Assembly: GCF_000013885.1 (NCBI RefSeq) | Contig: NC_007964.1 | Coordinates: forward strand, 1,970,001-2,034,000 | Reading direction: 5' to 3' | Length of the DNA stretch: 64,000 nt | Source of the DNA: Nitrobacter hamburgensis X14 | GTDB taxonomy: Bacteria > Pseudomonadota > Alphaproteobacteria > Rhizobiales > Xanthobacteraceae | Shown: in pieces, positions 24,916-33,296 of the stretch | Numbering within the stretch: the stretch's first letter is position 1 | Layout: the number at the start of each line of letters is the position of its first letter | Program-made: the position numbers and the translations under genes | Notes under the pieces: model-generated | Databases searched by the model: none | What the model saw: only the letters and a program-made list of their open reading frames with translations | What the model was told of the DNA's origin: nothing

Positions 24916-25569
24916 ATGTCCCCCGCCGGTCCGCCGCCGCCCGAGAAGATGATGTTTCAGCTCAGCCTGCGGCGACGCGGCATCAGCGATCAGCGCGTCC
25001 TGCGCGCGATGGACAGCGTCCCGCGCGATGTCTTCGTGGAGTCGGACGATCGCGACGATGCCTGGCGGGATACCGCGCTCGGCATCGCCTGCGGCCAGAC
25101 CATCAGCCAGCCTTTCGTCGTCGCCTACATGACCGAGCGGCTGGAATTGCGCGACGACCACCGGGTGTTGGAGATCGGCACCGGCTCCGGCTATCAGGCC
25201 GCGATCCTGTCGCGTCTGTGCCGCGAGGTCGTGACCATCGAACGGTTTCGCGTGCTCGCCGATCGCGCCCGCGCCCGGCTGGAGCAGCTCGATTGCGATA
25301 ACGTCGAGGTCATGCTGGGCGACGGATTCGACATTCCAGCCGGGGCGGGGCAGTTCGACCGCATCATGGTGACGGCGGCGATGGAGCAGATTCCGGACGC
25401 GCTGACGGCCCGGATCGAGCCCGACGGGCTTCTGATCGCGCCCGTCGGCCCGCACAACGGACGGCAGACGCTGATGCTCCTCCGGCGGACCAACGCCGGA
25501 CTTGTCCGCAAGGAGCTGATCGACGTCCGCTTCGTGCCGGCGCTGCCGGGCATCGCCCGCGAACTTTAG
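24916..25569 (+). CDS. pcm: Protein-L-isoaspartate O-methyltransferase
   Basis: 217 residues. Methylates isoaspartyl residues in damaged proteins as the first repair step. Seen: VPRDVFV near residue 36, QTISQPFVVAYMTERL, the SAM loop VLEIGTGSGYQAAIL and the C-terminal GPHNGRQTLMLLRR. The start at ATG 24916 is typical. With surE upstream and the NlpD-like gene downstream this is the conserved surE-pcm-nlpD stress cluster. Confidence 0.95.
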   Translation: MSPAGPPPPEKMMFQLSLRRRGISDQRVLRAMDSVPRDVFVESDDRDDAWRDTALGIACGQTISQPFVVAYMTERLELRDDHRVLEIGTGSGYQAAILSRLCREVVTIERFRVLADRARARLEQLDCDNVEVMLGDGFDIPAGAGQFDRIMVTAAMEQIPDALTARIEPDGLLIAPVGPHNGRQTLMLLRRTNAGLVRKELIDVRFVPALPGIAREL

Positions 25570-25725
25570 CCACCGGGAATGGCCGTCTCGAAGTTCAGTT
25601 GCGGCCGCAACGCCTTGTGTCGTCGGCGTTAATTTTCAAGGCGGCGGCGTGTCACGGTTAAAGGCTTGTTTACTGGGAGCATGTTTACTCAAATTGGTAA
25701 TTATGTTGCGTACGAGTGAGTAACC

Positions 25726-27075
25726 ATGTCCCGTGTCGTCGAGTTGCTTTGCTCGCGTCGCGTACCGCAGGTCGCGGTGCTGGCGCTGGTATCGATCGGT
25801 TTTGCCGGATGTAGTGCGGACATGTCCTCGCGCCTGGCGCAGATCGACAGTCATCCGCAGCAGTCAAATCATTTCGGATGGCAGCGCGATGCCACCGGCT
25901 CGGTGGCCGCAGCGCCCGTGGCTCCGGTCGAACGCCGCGAGTTGCCGCGATATTCGCGGCCGCAATATCAATCCCAGCCGCTGCCGCCGCCGATCTCGAC
26001 GCCAGGATCCTACCCGGTATCATCAGGCGTATCGGCCGGCGGGCGCGACACACGCTCGTATGCGCCTCCCGCGCGTCCGGTCGAGTCGACCGGCGCTGTC
26101 GCGGCGCGGGACGGCTGGAATCGCGGTGGCGGCACCCCGATCATCGTCGGCACCAGCGATACGCTGGAAGGATTGTCGCGCCGCTATGGCGTCTCCACCG
26201 CCGAAATCCTCAAGGCCAACGGCTACCGCGGTCCGCGCCGGTTGCAGCCGGGCCAGCAGTTGATCATTCCAAAGCGTGCGACGGCGGCGGACACCCATGC
26301 CGCTCCGGCTGCGAAGCCCGTCGCGGTCGCGGCGGCTGCGTCCGGCGTCCACTACGTCAATCGCGGCGACACGCTGATGAGCATCGCGCGCCACAATCAC
26401 ATTTCGGTCGGCGAACTCGCTCGCGCCAACGGCCTGCAATCCAGCACGAAACTCAAGATCGGCATGAAGATCACGGTGCCGACTAAGGCCGCCGCGGTGG
26501 CCGCGCAGCCTGTTGTCGCTGCGGCCGCGCCTCCCGCCGCGCCAGCGCCTACGCCTACGCCCGCACCTGCGGTTCACGTTGCGGCGGCTGCACCCGCAGG
26601 TCCGGTGCAGAAGGTCAACCTCGCGGTTGCGACGGCGACGCCCGAAGCGGCCGCGGTCAAACCCGCCGTGAAGGCCGCCGAGGCGACCGGCGCATTGCCG
26701 ACATTCCGCTGGCCGGTGCGCGGCCGCGTGATCGCCGCCTATGGCGCCCGGACCAACGGCAAATCCAATGACGGCATCAACGTCGCTGTGCCCGAGGGCA
26801 CGCCGGTGAAGGCTGCCGAGGATGGCGTCGTTGCTTATTCCGGAAACGAACTCAAGGGTTACGGCAACCTGATCCTGGTTCGGCACCCCAACGGTTACGT
26901 GACCGCATATGCCCATGCGAGTGAGCTGTTGGTGAAGCGCGGGGATACCATCAAGCGCGGCCAGGTCATTGCCAAGTCGGGTCAGTCGGGCGAAGCGGCG
27001 TCGCCGCAACTCCACTTCGAGATCCGAAAAGGATCTACACCGGTTGACCCGCTTCAATTCCTCAACGGGGCGTGA
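25726..27075 (+). CDS. nlpD: NlpD-like lipoprotein: two LysM domains and a degenerate M23 domain
   Basis: 449 residues. The lipobox FAGC (Cys near residue 28) marks an outer-membrane lipoprotein. LysM domains at about 143-185 and 205-248 (VNRGDTLMSIARHNHISVGE) bind peptidoglycan. After an Ala/Pro linker, the LytM/M23 domain (about 325-445) lacks catalytic zinc ligands: the usual HxGxD is SNDGINV and HLHFE is QLHFE. It is therefore expected to be an activator of cell-wall amidases, as NlpD is, and not an enzyme. An AmiC-type amidase is encoded at 56820. It ends with a hairpin at 27117. Confidence 0.92.
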   Translation: MSRVVELLCSRRVPQVAVLALVSIGFAGCSADMSSRLAQIDSHPQQSNHFGWQRDATGSVAAAPVAPVERRELPRYSRPQYQSQPLPPPISTPGSYPVSSGVSAGGRDTRSYAPPARPVESTGAVAARDGWNRGGGTPIIVGTSDTLEGLSRRYGVSTAEILKANGYRGPRRLQPGQQLIIPKRATAADTHAAPAAKPVAVAAAASGVHYVNRGDTLMSIARHNHISVGELARANGLQSSTKLKIGMKITVPTKAAAVAAQPVVAAAAPPAAPAPTPTPAPAVHVAAAAPAGPVQKVNLAVATATPEAAAVKPAVKAAEATGALPTFRWPVRGRVIAAYGARTNGKSNDGINVAVPEGTPVKAAEDGVVAYSGNELKGYGNLILVRHPNGYVTAYAHASELLVKRGDTIKRGQVIAKSGQSGEAASPQLHFEIRKGSTPVDPLQFLNGA

Positions 27076-27116
27076 GTGTCTCGGAGCGCAGACGCTTCCC
27101 GGACCTCTTAATTCTG

Positions 27117-27148
27117 CATCGGCCGCGCAGTCTGCTTCGCGGCCGATG
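27117..27148 (+). terminator. Hairpin terminator after nlpD
   Basis: CATCGGCCGCG and CGCGGCCGATG form a perfect 11-bp stem with a 10-base loop, 42 bases after the nlpD stop. Followed by TCGTTTGTG, so the T tract is weak. Confidence 0.55.
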
Positions 27149-27276
27149 TCGTTTGTGATCCTCGCTGCAGCTCCACTTGCGAGATCGAGCCGTGCGCTCA
27201 AGATAATATAATGCTTGCCGCGGTATTGGTTCTGGCATCAACCGATACGGTATGTCGTTTTAAAAGGCGGCTGGCC

Positions 27277-27330
27277 ATGAGGAATCTGCCGGGGAAATCG
27301 ACGATGCCCATGGTTGGTGCGGTCACATGA
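27277..27330 (+). CDS. Possible 17-residue leader peptide upstream of chrA
   Basis: ATG at 27277, stop TGA overlapping the chrA start codon (ATGA at 27327-27330). It encodes MRNLPGKSTMPMVGAVT. Nothing shows that it is translated other than the coupling-type overlap, and chrA itself has a weak ribosome binding site. Tentative. Confidence 0.25.
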   Translation: MRNLPGKSTMPMVGAVT

Positions 27331-28517
27331 CGTCTCCCGCGCATGAGCGGGGCGCGGGCGAGGTGTTTGCGGCGTTCTTGAAGCTCGGCCTGACATCGTT
27401 CGGCGGTCCCGTTGCCCATCTCGGCTACTTCCGCAACGAGTTCGTGGACCGGCGGAAATGGCTTGAGGAAAAGCGCTTTGCCGATCTGGTGGCCCTGTGT
27501 CAGTTCCTGCCGGGCCCCGCTTCCAGCCAGGTCGGCATAGCCATCGGCCTGGCGCGGGCCGGTTATGCCGGTGCAGTTGCGGCCTGGATGGGTTTTACGC
27601 TGCCGTCAGCGCTGGCGCTGGTTTTGTTCGGCTACGGTGTGTCCTCATTCGGGGGCGCACTGGGCAGCGGCTGGCTGCATGGCCTGAAGGTCGCTGCCGT
27701 CGCGGTGGTGGCGCTTGCGATTCTCGGGATGGCGCGAACGCTGACGCCCGATCGTGAGCGTGCCAGCGTGGCTGCGCTGGCAGCCGTCACGGCGTTGACG
27801 ATCAATTCAGTCTGGGGACAGATCGGTGCGATCGTTGTCGGCGCTGTCGCCGGCATGGCCGTGTTGAAGCGCGAACCCGTGCCGGCCGATCACCTCGGCT
27901 CAACGCCGTCAACGGGCAGGGCGATCGCAATGCTCGCGCTGGCGGCATTTGCCATTCTGCTGGTGGGATTGCCGGTCGTGTCGGCCGTCTCGGACAATGC
28001 GGACATGCGGCTCTTTGATACGTTCTTCCGCACTGGTTCTCTTGTGTTCGGCGGCGGACATGTGGTGTTGCCGTTACTCCAGGCACAAGTGGTACCGCCG
28101 GGATGGGTGGATAACGATGCGTTTCTGGCCGGGTACGGCGCTGCGCAGGCCGTGCCGGGACCGCTGTTCACCTTTTCGGCCTATCTCGGGGCGGTGATCG
28201 GCGGCTGGAAAACCGCTGCGCTGTGTCTTGTTGCTATCTTCCTGCCGTCTTTCCTGCTGGTCATCGGCGTGATGCCTTTCTGGGACGAATTACGGCGGCG
28301 GGCCGCGGCCAGGGCGGCGCTGCGCGGCATCAACGCCGCGGTGGTCGGCCTTTTGCTGGCCGCCTTTTACAATCCGGTCTGGACCTCGGGCATCCTGTCC
28401 AGGGGAGACTTCGGACTGGCCGTGGTTGCCTTTGTGTTGTTGCTGCTGTGGCGAACGCCGCCCTGGCTGGTCGTTATGGTCTGCGCCGTCTGCGGCGAGC
28501 TGCTGGCGGCGCTGTAA
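27327..28517 (+). CDS. chrA: Chromate transporter, two-domain CHR family
   Basis: 396 residues, about ten membrane helices, made of two related halves. The first half has FLKLGLTSFGGPVAHLGYFR and CQFLPGPASSQVGIAIGL; the second repeats the pattern with FRTGSLVFGGGHVVLPLLQ and GYGAAQAVPGPLFTFSAYLG. This is the long-chain ChrA type, which exports chromate. No chrB regulator is present. It interrupts the conserved cluster between nlpD and the DUF815 gene, so it may be an acquired gene, though its base composition is ordinary. Confidence 0.94.
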   Translation: MTSPAHERGAGEVFAAFLKLGLTSFGGPVAHLGYFRNEFVDRRKWLEEKRFADLVALCQFLPGPASSQVGIAIGLARAGYAGAVAAWMGFTLPSALALVLFGYGVSSFGGALGSGWLHGLKVAAVAVVALAILGMARTLTPDRERASVAALAAVTALTINSVWGQIGAIVVGAVAGMAVLKREPVPADHLGSTPSTGRAIAMLALAAFAILLVGLPVVSAVSDNADMRLFDTFFRTGSLVFGGGHVVLPLLQAQVVPPGWVDNDAFLAGYGAAQAVPGPLFTFSAYLGAVIGGWKTAALCLVAIFLPSFLLVIGVMPFWDELRRRAAARAALRGINAAVVGLLLAAFYNPVWTSGILSRGDFGLAVVAFVLLLLWRTPPWLVVMVCAVCGELLAAL

Positions 28518-28573
28518 ATTTGAAGCGCGCTGTTATTGCAGGCTCGCGATAAAACCAGTTCTCGCCAGGCCGT

Positions 28574-29536
28574 TTACTTCGCCAGACGCACGCCCTGTCG
28601 CCCTGCGAGTTCCTGCGTGAACTGCCAGGCGACGCGGCCGGAACGCGAGCCGCGCGTGGTCGACCATTCAAGTGCTTCCCGCTCAAGCTCGGAGTCGTCG
28701 AGCGTGATGCCGAAGTGAGAGCAATAGCCGCGCACTATCGCGAGATATTCGTCCTGACTGCAGCGATGAAAGCCGAGCCAGAGGCCGAAGCGGTCGGACA
28801 GCGAGACCTTTTCCTCGACGGCCTCGCCGGGATTAATCGCGGTCGATCGCTCGTTCTCGATCATCTCGCGCGCCAGCAGGTGTCGGCGGTTCGATGTCGC
28901 ATACAGGATGACGTTGTCCGGGCGTCCCTCGATGCCGCCCTCGAGCACCGCCTTCAGCGATTTGTAGGAGGCATCATTGCCGTCGAACGACAGGTCGTCG
29001 CAGAACACGATGAAATGGAAGTCCGATGAGCGCAGCAGCTCCATCAGGCCCGGCAGGCTCTCGATATCCTCGCGGTGAATTTCGATCAGCTTGAGCTGAC
29101 CGCCGACCGCGGCGTTGACGCTGGCATGTGCCGCCTTGACCAGCGACGACTTGCCCATGCCGCGCGCGCCCCAGAGCAGGGCGTTGTTCGCAGGCAGGCC
29201 CTTGGCGAAGCGTTCGGTGTTCTCGATCAGGATATCGCGCATCCGGTCGATGCCCTTGAGCAGGCCGAGGTCGACGCGGCTGACCTGTGGGACCGGCATC
29301 AATCGTCCGTCGGGATGCCAGACGAAGGCGTCGGCACGCGTCAGCACCGCGCGATTGTCGGGCCGTTCCGCCGCGGAAGACATGGCGGCGGCAATCACTT
29401 CGAGCGCGCGCGCGATCCGCTCCGCGGCGGCGGGCGCCGCGGCCGATACCAGACCTTTTGTCGCGCCGCTGCCCCGGTTGCCGGAGCGAGCCCCAGGCGC
29501 CGTGCGGGAGCCGGCTTTCCGTGACTTTTTTGCCAT
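28574..29536 (-). CDS. DUF815-family AAA-type ATPase
   Basis: 320 residues from the ATG at 29536. A basic N-terminal tail (about 1-45), then an ATPase core with Walker A GARGMGKSSLVKAA near residue 127, Walker B FIVFCDDLSFDG and a sensor-like ILYATSNRRHLL. The C-terminal RSGRVAWQFTQELAGRQG is typical of the family. Function unproven. Its place next to yajC-secD-secF is common in Bradyrhizobiaceae, but it is on the opposite strand. Confidence 0.88.
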   Translation of the reverse strand: MAKKSRKAGSRTAPGARSGNRGSGATKGLVSAAAPAAAERIARALEVIAAAMSSAAERPDNRAVLTRADAFVWHPDGRLMPVPQVSRVDLGLLKGIDRMRDILIENTERFAKGLPANNALLWGARGMGKSSLVKAAHASVNAAVGGQLKLIEIHREDIESLPGLMELLRSSDFHFIVFCDDLSFDGNDASYKSLKAVLEGGIEGRPDNVILYATSNRRHLLAREMIENERSTAINPGEAVEEKVSLSDRFGLWLGFHRCSQDEYLAIVRGYCSHFGITLDDSELEREALEWSTTRGSRSGRVAWQFTQELAGRQGVRLAK

Positions 29537-29727
29537 CTTTGCCTTTCCAGAGCGGGCACCCTTAGCGGGGTGCCCCGGCTCCTGCAAGCAGCCGAAATCA
29601 TGAGGCCCGATCAAGGGTCTGGCGGCGTTGCAATTGGGACCGTGGCCGTTATAGTCCGCGCGAATTTGCCCCCGACCGGCCGACTTTGCTGTCGCGCCGG
29701 CCTGCCCCGTTTCAAGGAATCGTCCGA

Positions 29728-30129
29728 ATGTTCATTACTCCCGCGTTTGCTCAGGCCGCTGGTGCCGGCGATACCAACAACTTGCTGATGTCGCTGCTGC
29801 CGTTCGCGCTGATCTTTGTCATCATGTATTTCCTGATCATCCGGCCTCAGCAGAAGAAGGCGAAAGAGCACAACGAGCTGGTGAAGAATATCCGTCGCGG
29901 CGACATCGTCATCACGACAGGTGGTCTCGTCGGGAAGGTCACCAAGGTGGTGGATGACGACCAGATCGAGTTCGAGGTCGCGGACGGCGTCCGGGTGCGG
30001 CAGATGCGGCAGATGATTTCGATCGTCCGCGCCAAGGGCGAGCCGGCCAAGGGTGAACCAACAAAGGGTGAGCCGACAAAGGGGGGCGCCAAAGGCGAGG
30101 GCGCCAAGGACGACAGCGCCGCGAGCTAA
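29728..30129 (+). CDS. yajC: Preprotein translocase accessory subunit YajC
   Basis: 133 residues from the ATG at 29728. One membrane helix (LLPFALIFVIMYFLIIRPQ) followed by KKAKEHNELVKNIRRGDIVI, the YajC signature. The C-terminal tail contains three KGEP units encoded by short DNA repeats (about 30034-30080). It associates with SecD and SecF, whose genes follow in the same direction. Confidence 0.95.
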   Translation: MFITPAFAQAAGAGDTNNLLMSLLPFALIFVIMYFLIIRPQQKKAKEHNELVKNIRRGDIVITTGGLVGKVTKVVDDDQIEFEVADGVRVRQMRQMISIVRAKGEPAKGEPTKGEPTKGGAKGEGAKDDSAAS

Positions 30130-30174
30130 GTGGGCCCGGAGGCGGTCATTCCTGGTATCTGACGGGTTATCTCG

Positions 30175-31776
30175 ATGTTGTATTTTACGCGGTGGAAGGC
30201 ACTGGCGATCATCGTGACCGCCCTCGCGATCTGCCTGTGCGCGGTGCCGAACTTCTTCCCCGAAGCACAGGTCAAGACCTGGCCGAAATGGGCGCAGCGC
30301 CACCTCGTTCTGGGGCTCGATCTCCAGGGTGGCTCGTATCTGCTGCTTGAGGTCGATTCCAACTACGTCAAAAAAGAGAAACTCGACCAGGTCCGCGACG
30401 ACGCACGCAAGGCGCTGCGCGACGCGCGGATCGCCTATACCGGCCTTGCCGCCAAGAACGGCGTGGTCGAGGTGCGCATTAGCAAGGAGGAGGAATTCCA
30501 GACGGCGCTCGGCAAGTTGCGCGAGTTGTCGCAGCCACTCGGCGGTCTGCTCGGCTCCACTGGCCAGCGCAGCCTCGAAGTCAGCAGTGCTGACGGCGGG
30601 CTGATCCGCATGACGGTTCCGCAGGCCGCGGTCACCGACCGCATCCGCCAGTCGGTCGAGCAGTCGATCCAGATTATCGAGAAGCGCGTCAACGAACTCG
30701 GCACCGTCGAGCCGCTGATCCAGCGTCAGGGCACCGATCGTATTCTGGTGCAGGTGCCGGGATTGCAGGACCCGACGCGGCTGAAGGAAATTCTCGGCAA
30801 GACCGCCAAGATGGACTTCCGCATGGTCGATTCGAGCGTGTCGCCCGAGCAGGCCCTTCAGGGCCGGGTTCCTGCCGATTCCGAAGTGCTGATGAGTTCG
30901 CAGGCGCCCAAGACGCCTTACGTCGTCAAGAAGCAGGTGCTGGTTTCCGGCGGCGACCTGACCGACGCCCAGCCCGGATTCGATTCGCGCACCAGCGAGC
31001 CGATCGTGACCTTCCGCTTCAACAGCAACGGCGCGCGCAAGTTCGCACAGGCGACGTCGGAAAACGTCGGGCAGCCATTTGCCATCATACTCGACAACGA
31101 GGTGATCTCGGCGCCGGTCATCCGCGAACCGATCACCGGCGGCTCCGGGCAGATTTCCGGGAATTTCACGGTGCAGGAGGCCAACGACCTCGCGATCCTG
31201 CTGCGCGCCGGCGCGCTGCCGGCGCCGCTGACAATCATCGAGGAGCGCACCGTCGGTCCCGGCCTTGGACAGGATTCGATCGAAAAAGGCGAACTCGCGG
31301 CCTATGTCGGTTCGATCATGGTGATCGTGTTCATGCTGCTGACCTACCGGCTGTTCGGTGTGTTTGCTAATATCGCGGTCGCCATCAACGTCGCCATGAT
31401 TTTCGGCGTGCTGTCGTTGCTGAACGCGACGCTGACGCTGCCCGGCATCGCCGGGATCGTGCTGACCGTGGGCATCGCCGTCGATTCCAACGTGCTGATC
31501 TATGAGCGTATCCGCGAGGAAGTCCGCGGCGGCCGCACCGCGATTTCGGCGATCGATGCCGGCTTCAAGCGGGCGCTGGCGACGATCCTGGATTCCAACA
31601 TCACGACCTTCATCGCTGCCGCGGTGCTGTTCTATATCGGCACCGGCCCGGTGCGCGGCTTCGCCGTGACGCTCGGCATCGGCATCATCACCACGGTGTT
31701 CACCGCGTTCGAGGTGACCAGGCTGATCGTGGCGACATGGGTGCGCTGGAAGCGGCCGCAAAACGTACCGATCTGA
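30175..31776 (+). CDS. secD: Protein translocase subunit SecD
   Basis: 533 residues. An N-terminal helix, then a large periplasmic P1 domain starting at LGLDLQGGSYLLLEVD (the family D1 motif), and a C-terminal block of five helices with GIAGIVLTVGIAVDSNVLIY and FKRALATILDSNITTFI. RND-type proton-driven motor that pulls preproteins out of SecYEG. In operon with yajC and secF (16-base gap). Confidence 0.97.
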   Translation: MLYFTRWKALAIIVTALAICLCAVPNFFPEAQVKTWPKWAQRHLVLGLDLQGGSYLLLEVDSNYVKKEKLDQVRDDARKALRDARIAYTGLAAKNGVVEVRISKEEEFQTALGKLRELSQPLGGLLGSTGQRSLEVSSADGGLIRMTVPQAAVTDRIRQSVEQSIQIIEKRVNELGTVEPLIQRQGTDRILVQVPGLQDPTRLKEILGKTAKMDFRMVDSSVSPEQALQGRVPADSEVLMSSQAPKTPYVVKKQVLVSGGDLTDAQPGFDSRTSEPIVTFRFNSNGARKFAQATSENVGQPFAIILDNEVISAPVIREPITGGSGQISGNFTVQEANDLAILLRAGALPAPLTIIEERTVGPGLGQDSIEKGELAAYVGSIMVIVFMLLTYRLFGVFANIAVAINVAMIFGVLSLLNATLTLPGIAGIVLTVGIAVDSNVLIYERIREEVRGGRTAISAIDAGFKRALATILDSNITTFIAAAVLFYIGTGPVRGFAVTLGIGIITTVFTAFEVTRLIVATWVRWKRPQNVPI

Positions 31777-31792
31777 TGACGCGGAGCCGGCT

Positions 31793-32815
31793 GTGACCCA
31801 CTGGATTTTACTCGGGCTCGGTGCCCTCATCGTTGTGCTGACCATCGTCAGTTGGTTCGGCCTGCTGCCATCGCTGCGGATCGTTCCCGACGATACGCAT
31901 TTCGATTTCACGCGCTTCCGCCGCATCAGCTTTCCGATTTCCGCGGTGCTTTCGATCGTCGCCATCACGCTGTTCTTCACGCACGGCCTGAATTTCGGCA
32001 TCGATTTCAAGGGCGGCACGCTGCTCGAAGTGCAAGCCAAGTCGGGCGAGGCGGACATCGCGACGATGCGCACGACGCTGAACAAGCTCGGTCTCGGCGA
32101 GGTCCAGCTCCAGCAGTTCGGCGGCCCGACCGAAGTGCTGATCCGCGTCGCCGAGCAGCCGGGCGGAGACGCCGCGCAGCAGGATGCCGTGCAGAAGGTG
32201 CGCGGTGCGCTGGGCGAGAGCGTCAACTATCGCCGGGTCGAGGTGGTCGGCCCGCGGGTGTCCGGCGAATTGCTCGCCTATGGCATGTTGGGCCTGATAC
32301 TGGCGATCCTCGGCATCCTGATCTATCTCTGGTTCCGGTTCGAGTGGCAGTTTGCGCTCGGCGCCATGGTTGCGAACGTTCATGACATCGTGCTGACCAT
32401 CGGCTTCATGTCGATCTCGCAAGTCGACTTCGACCTCACCAGCATCGCGGCGCTTCTGACCATTCTCGGCTACTCGCTGAACGACACCGTCGTCATCTAC
32501 GACCGGATTCGCGAAATGCTGCGGCGCTACAAGAAGCTGCCGATGCCGGAACTGCTCAACGAATCCATCAATTCGACGCTGTCGCGCTCGATCATCACCC
32601 ACGTCACGGTCACGCTGGCGCTGCTCGCGTTGCTGCTGTTCGGTGGAGCGGCCATTCACAGCTTCACCGCGGTGATGATGTTCGGCGTGGTGCTGGTCGG
32701 CACCTACACCTCGATCTTCATCGCTGCGCCGATCCTGATCTATCTCGGCGTCGGCGATCACCGCGTCGACGTCGAGGAGAAGCTGGTCAAATCCAAGAAG
32801 CCATCGAAGCCGTGA
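31793..32815 (+). CDS. secF: Protein translocase subunit SecF
   Basis: 340 residues from a GTG at 31793. Six membrane helices; GLNFGIDFKGGTLLEVQ is the SecF form of the D1 motif, followed by LTILGYSLNDTVVIYDRIRE and LSRSIITHVTVTLALL. Partner of SecD. Its TGA overlaps the GTG start of the next gene (GTGA), so translation is probably coupled. Confidence 0.97.
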   Translation: MTHWILLGLGALIVVLTIVSWFGLLPSLRIVPDDTHFDFTRFRRISFPISAVLSIVAITLFFTHGLNFGIDFKGGTLLEVQAKSGEADIATMRTTLNKLGLGEVQLQQFGGPTEVLIRVAEQPGGDAAQQDAVQKVRGALGESVNYRRVEVVGPRVSGELLAYGMLGLILAILGILIYLWFRFEWQFALGAMVANVHDIVLTIGFMSISQVDFDLTSIAALLTILGYSLNDTVVIYDRIREMLRRYKKLPMPELLNESINSTLSRSIITHVTVTLALLALLLFGGAAIHSFTAVMMFGVVLVGTYTSIFIAAPILIYLGVGDHRVDVEEKLVKSKKPSKP

Positions 32816-33198
32816 GCGCCGACCAGCCGGACGCGCCGCACCTTCCGCGGCCCGCGCCGATCGAGGCCTATGGCAGCGGCGGCTTCCGCTTCGATACCAT
32901 GTCGCATCGCGGCTCGCTGCTGTGCCTGCCGGACGGCATCTGGGCGTGGCCGGTGACGCGGCCGGATGACATCGACCGCCATGCGCTGGCGCGGGTTTTC
33001 GCGGGCGCTGCCGGAATCGATACCCTGCTGATCGGTACCGGCACCGAGGTCTGGCTCGCTCCAACCGACCTGCGCGAGGCGCTGCGCCGGCATCACGTCG
33101 CGGTGGACATCATGCTGACCGGGCCTGCGATCCGTACCTACAACATCATGCTGGGCGAGCGGCGCCGGGTCGCGGCGGCGCTGATAGCCGTTCCATGA
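32812..33198 (+). CDS. Mth938-like (DUF498) domain protein
   Basis: 128 residues from a GTG overlapping the secF stop. IEAYGSGGFRFDTMSHRGSL near residue 17, LLIGTGTEV and VDIMLTGPAIRTYNIMLGE mark the Mth938/DUF498 family, related to human NDUFAF3, a complex I assembly factor. In alphaproteobacteria it regularly follows secF. Its last codons are duplicated in the tandem repeat behind the gene. Confidence 0.9.
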   Translation: MSADQPDAPHLPRPAPIEAYGSGGFRFDTMSHRGSLLCLPDGIWAWPVTRPDDIDRHALARVFAGAAGIDTLLIGTGTEVWLAPTDLREALRRHHVAVDIMLTGPAIRTYNIMLGERRRVAAALIAVP

Positions 33199-33296
33199 CA
33201 ACCTCACCGCTTTGGCAGCGCCTGACGGCGCTGGTAGCCGTGCCATGACAAACGCGATCTCGAGGCAGCGCCTGACGGCGCTCATCGTCCTACCAT
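33178..33296 (+). repeat. 50-bp tandem duplication carrying copies of the gene end
   Basis: Units start at 33178 and 33228, exactly 50 bases apart, with a partial third at 33278. Each begins GCGCTnnTnGnC and reaches CCATGA after 15-19 bases, so each re-encodes A-L-x-x-x-P-stop as at the end of the Mth938-like gene. Units 1 and 2 also share GGCAGCGCCTGACG. The CCATGA of the third unit provides the ATG of the next gene. Confidence 0.85.

Noticed and set aside
29611..32226. 871-codon open frame on the minus strand
   Set aside because: Antisense of yajC, secD and secF; no protein-like motifs.
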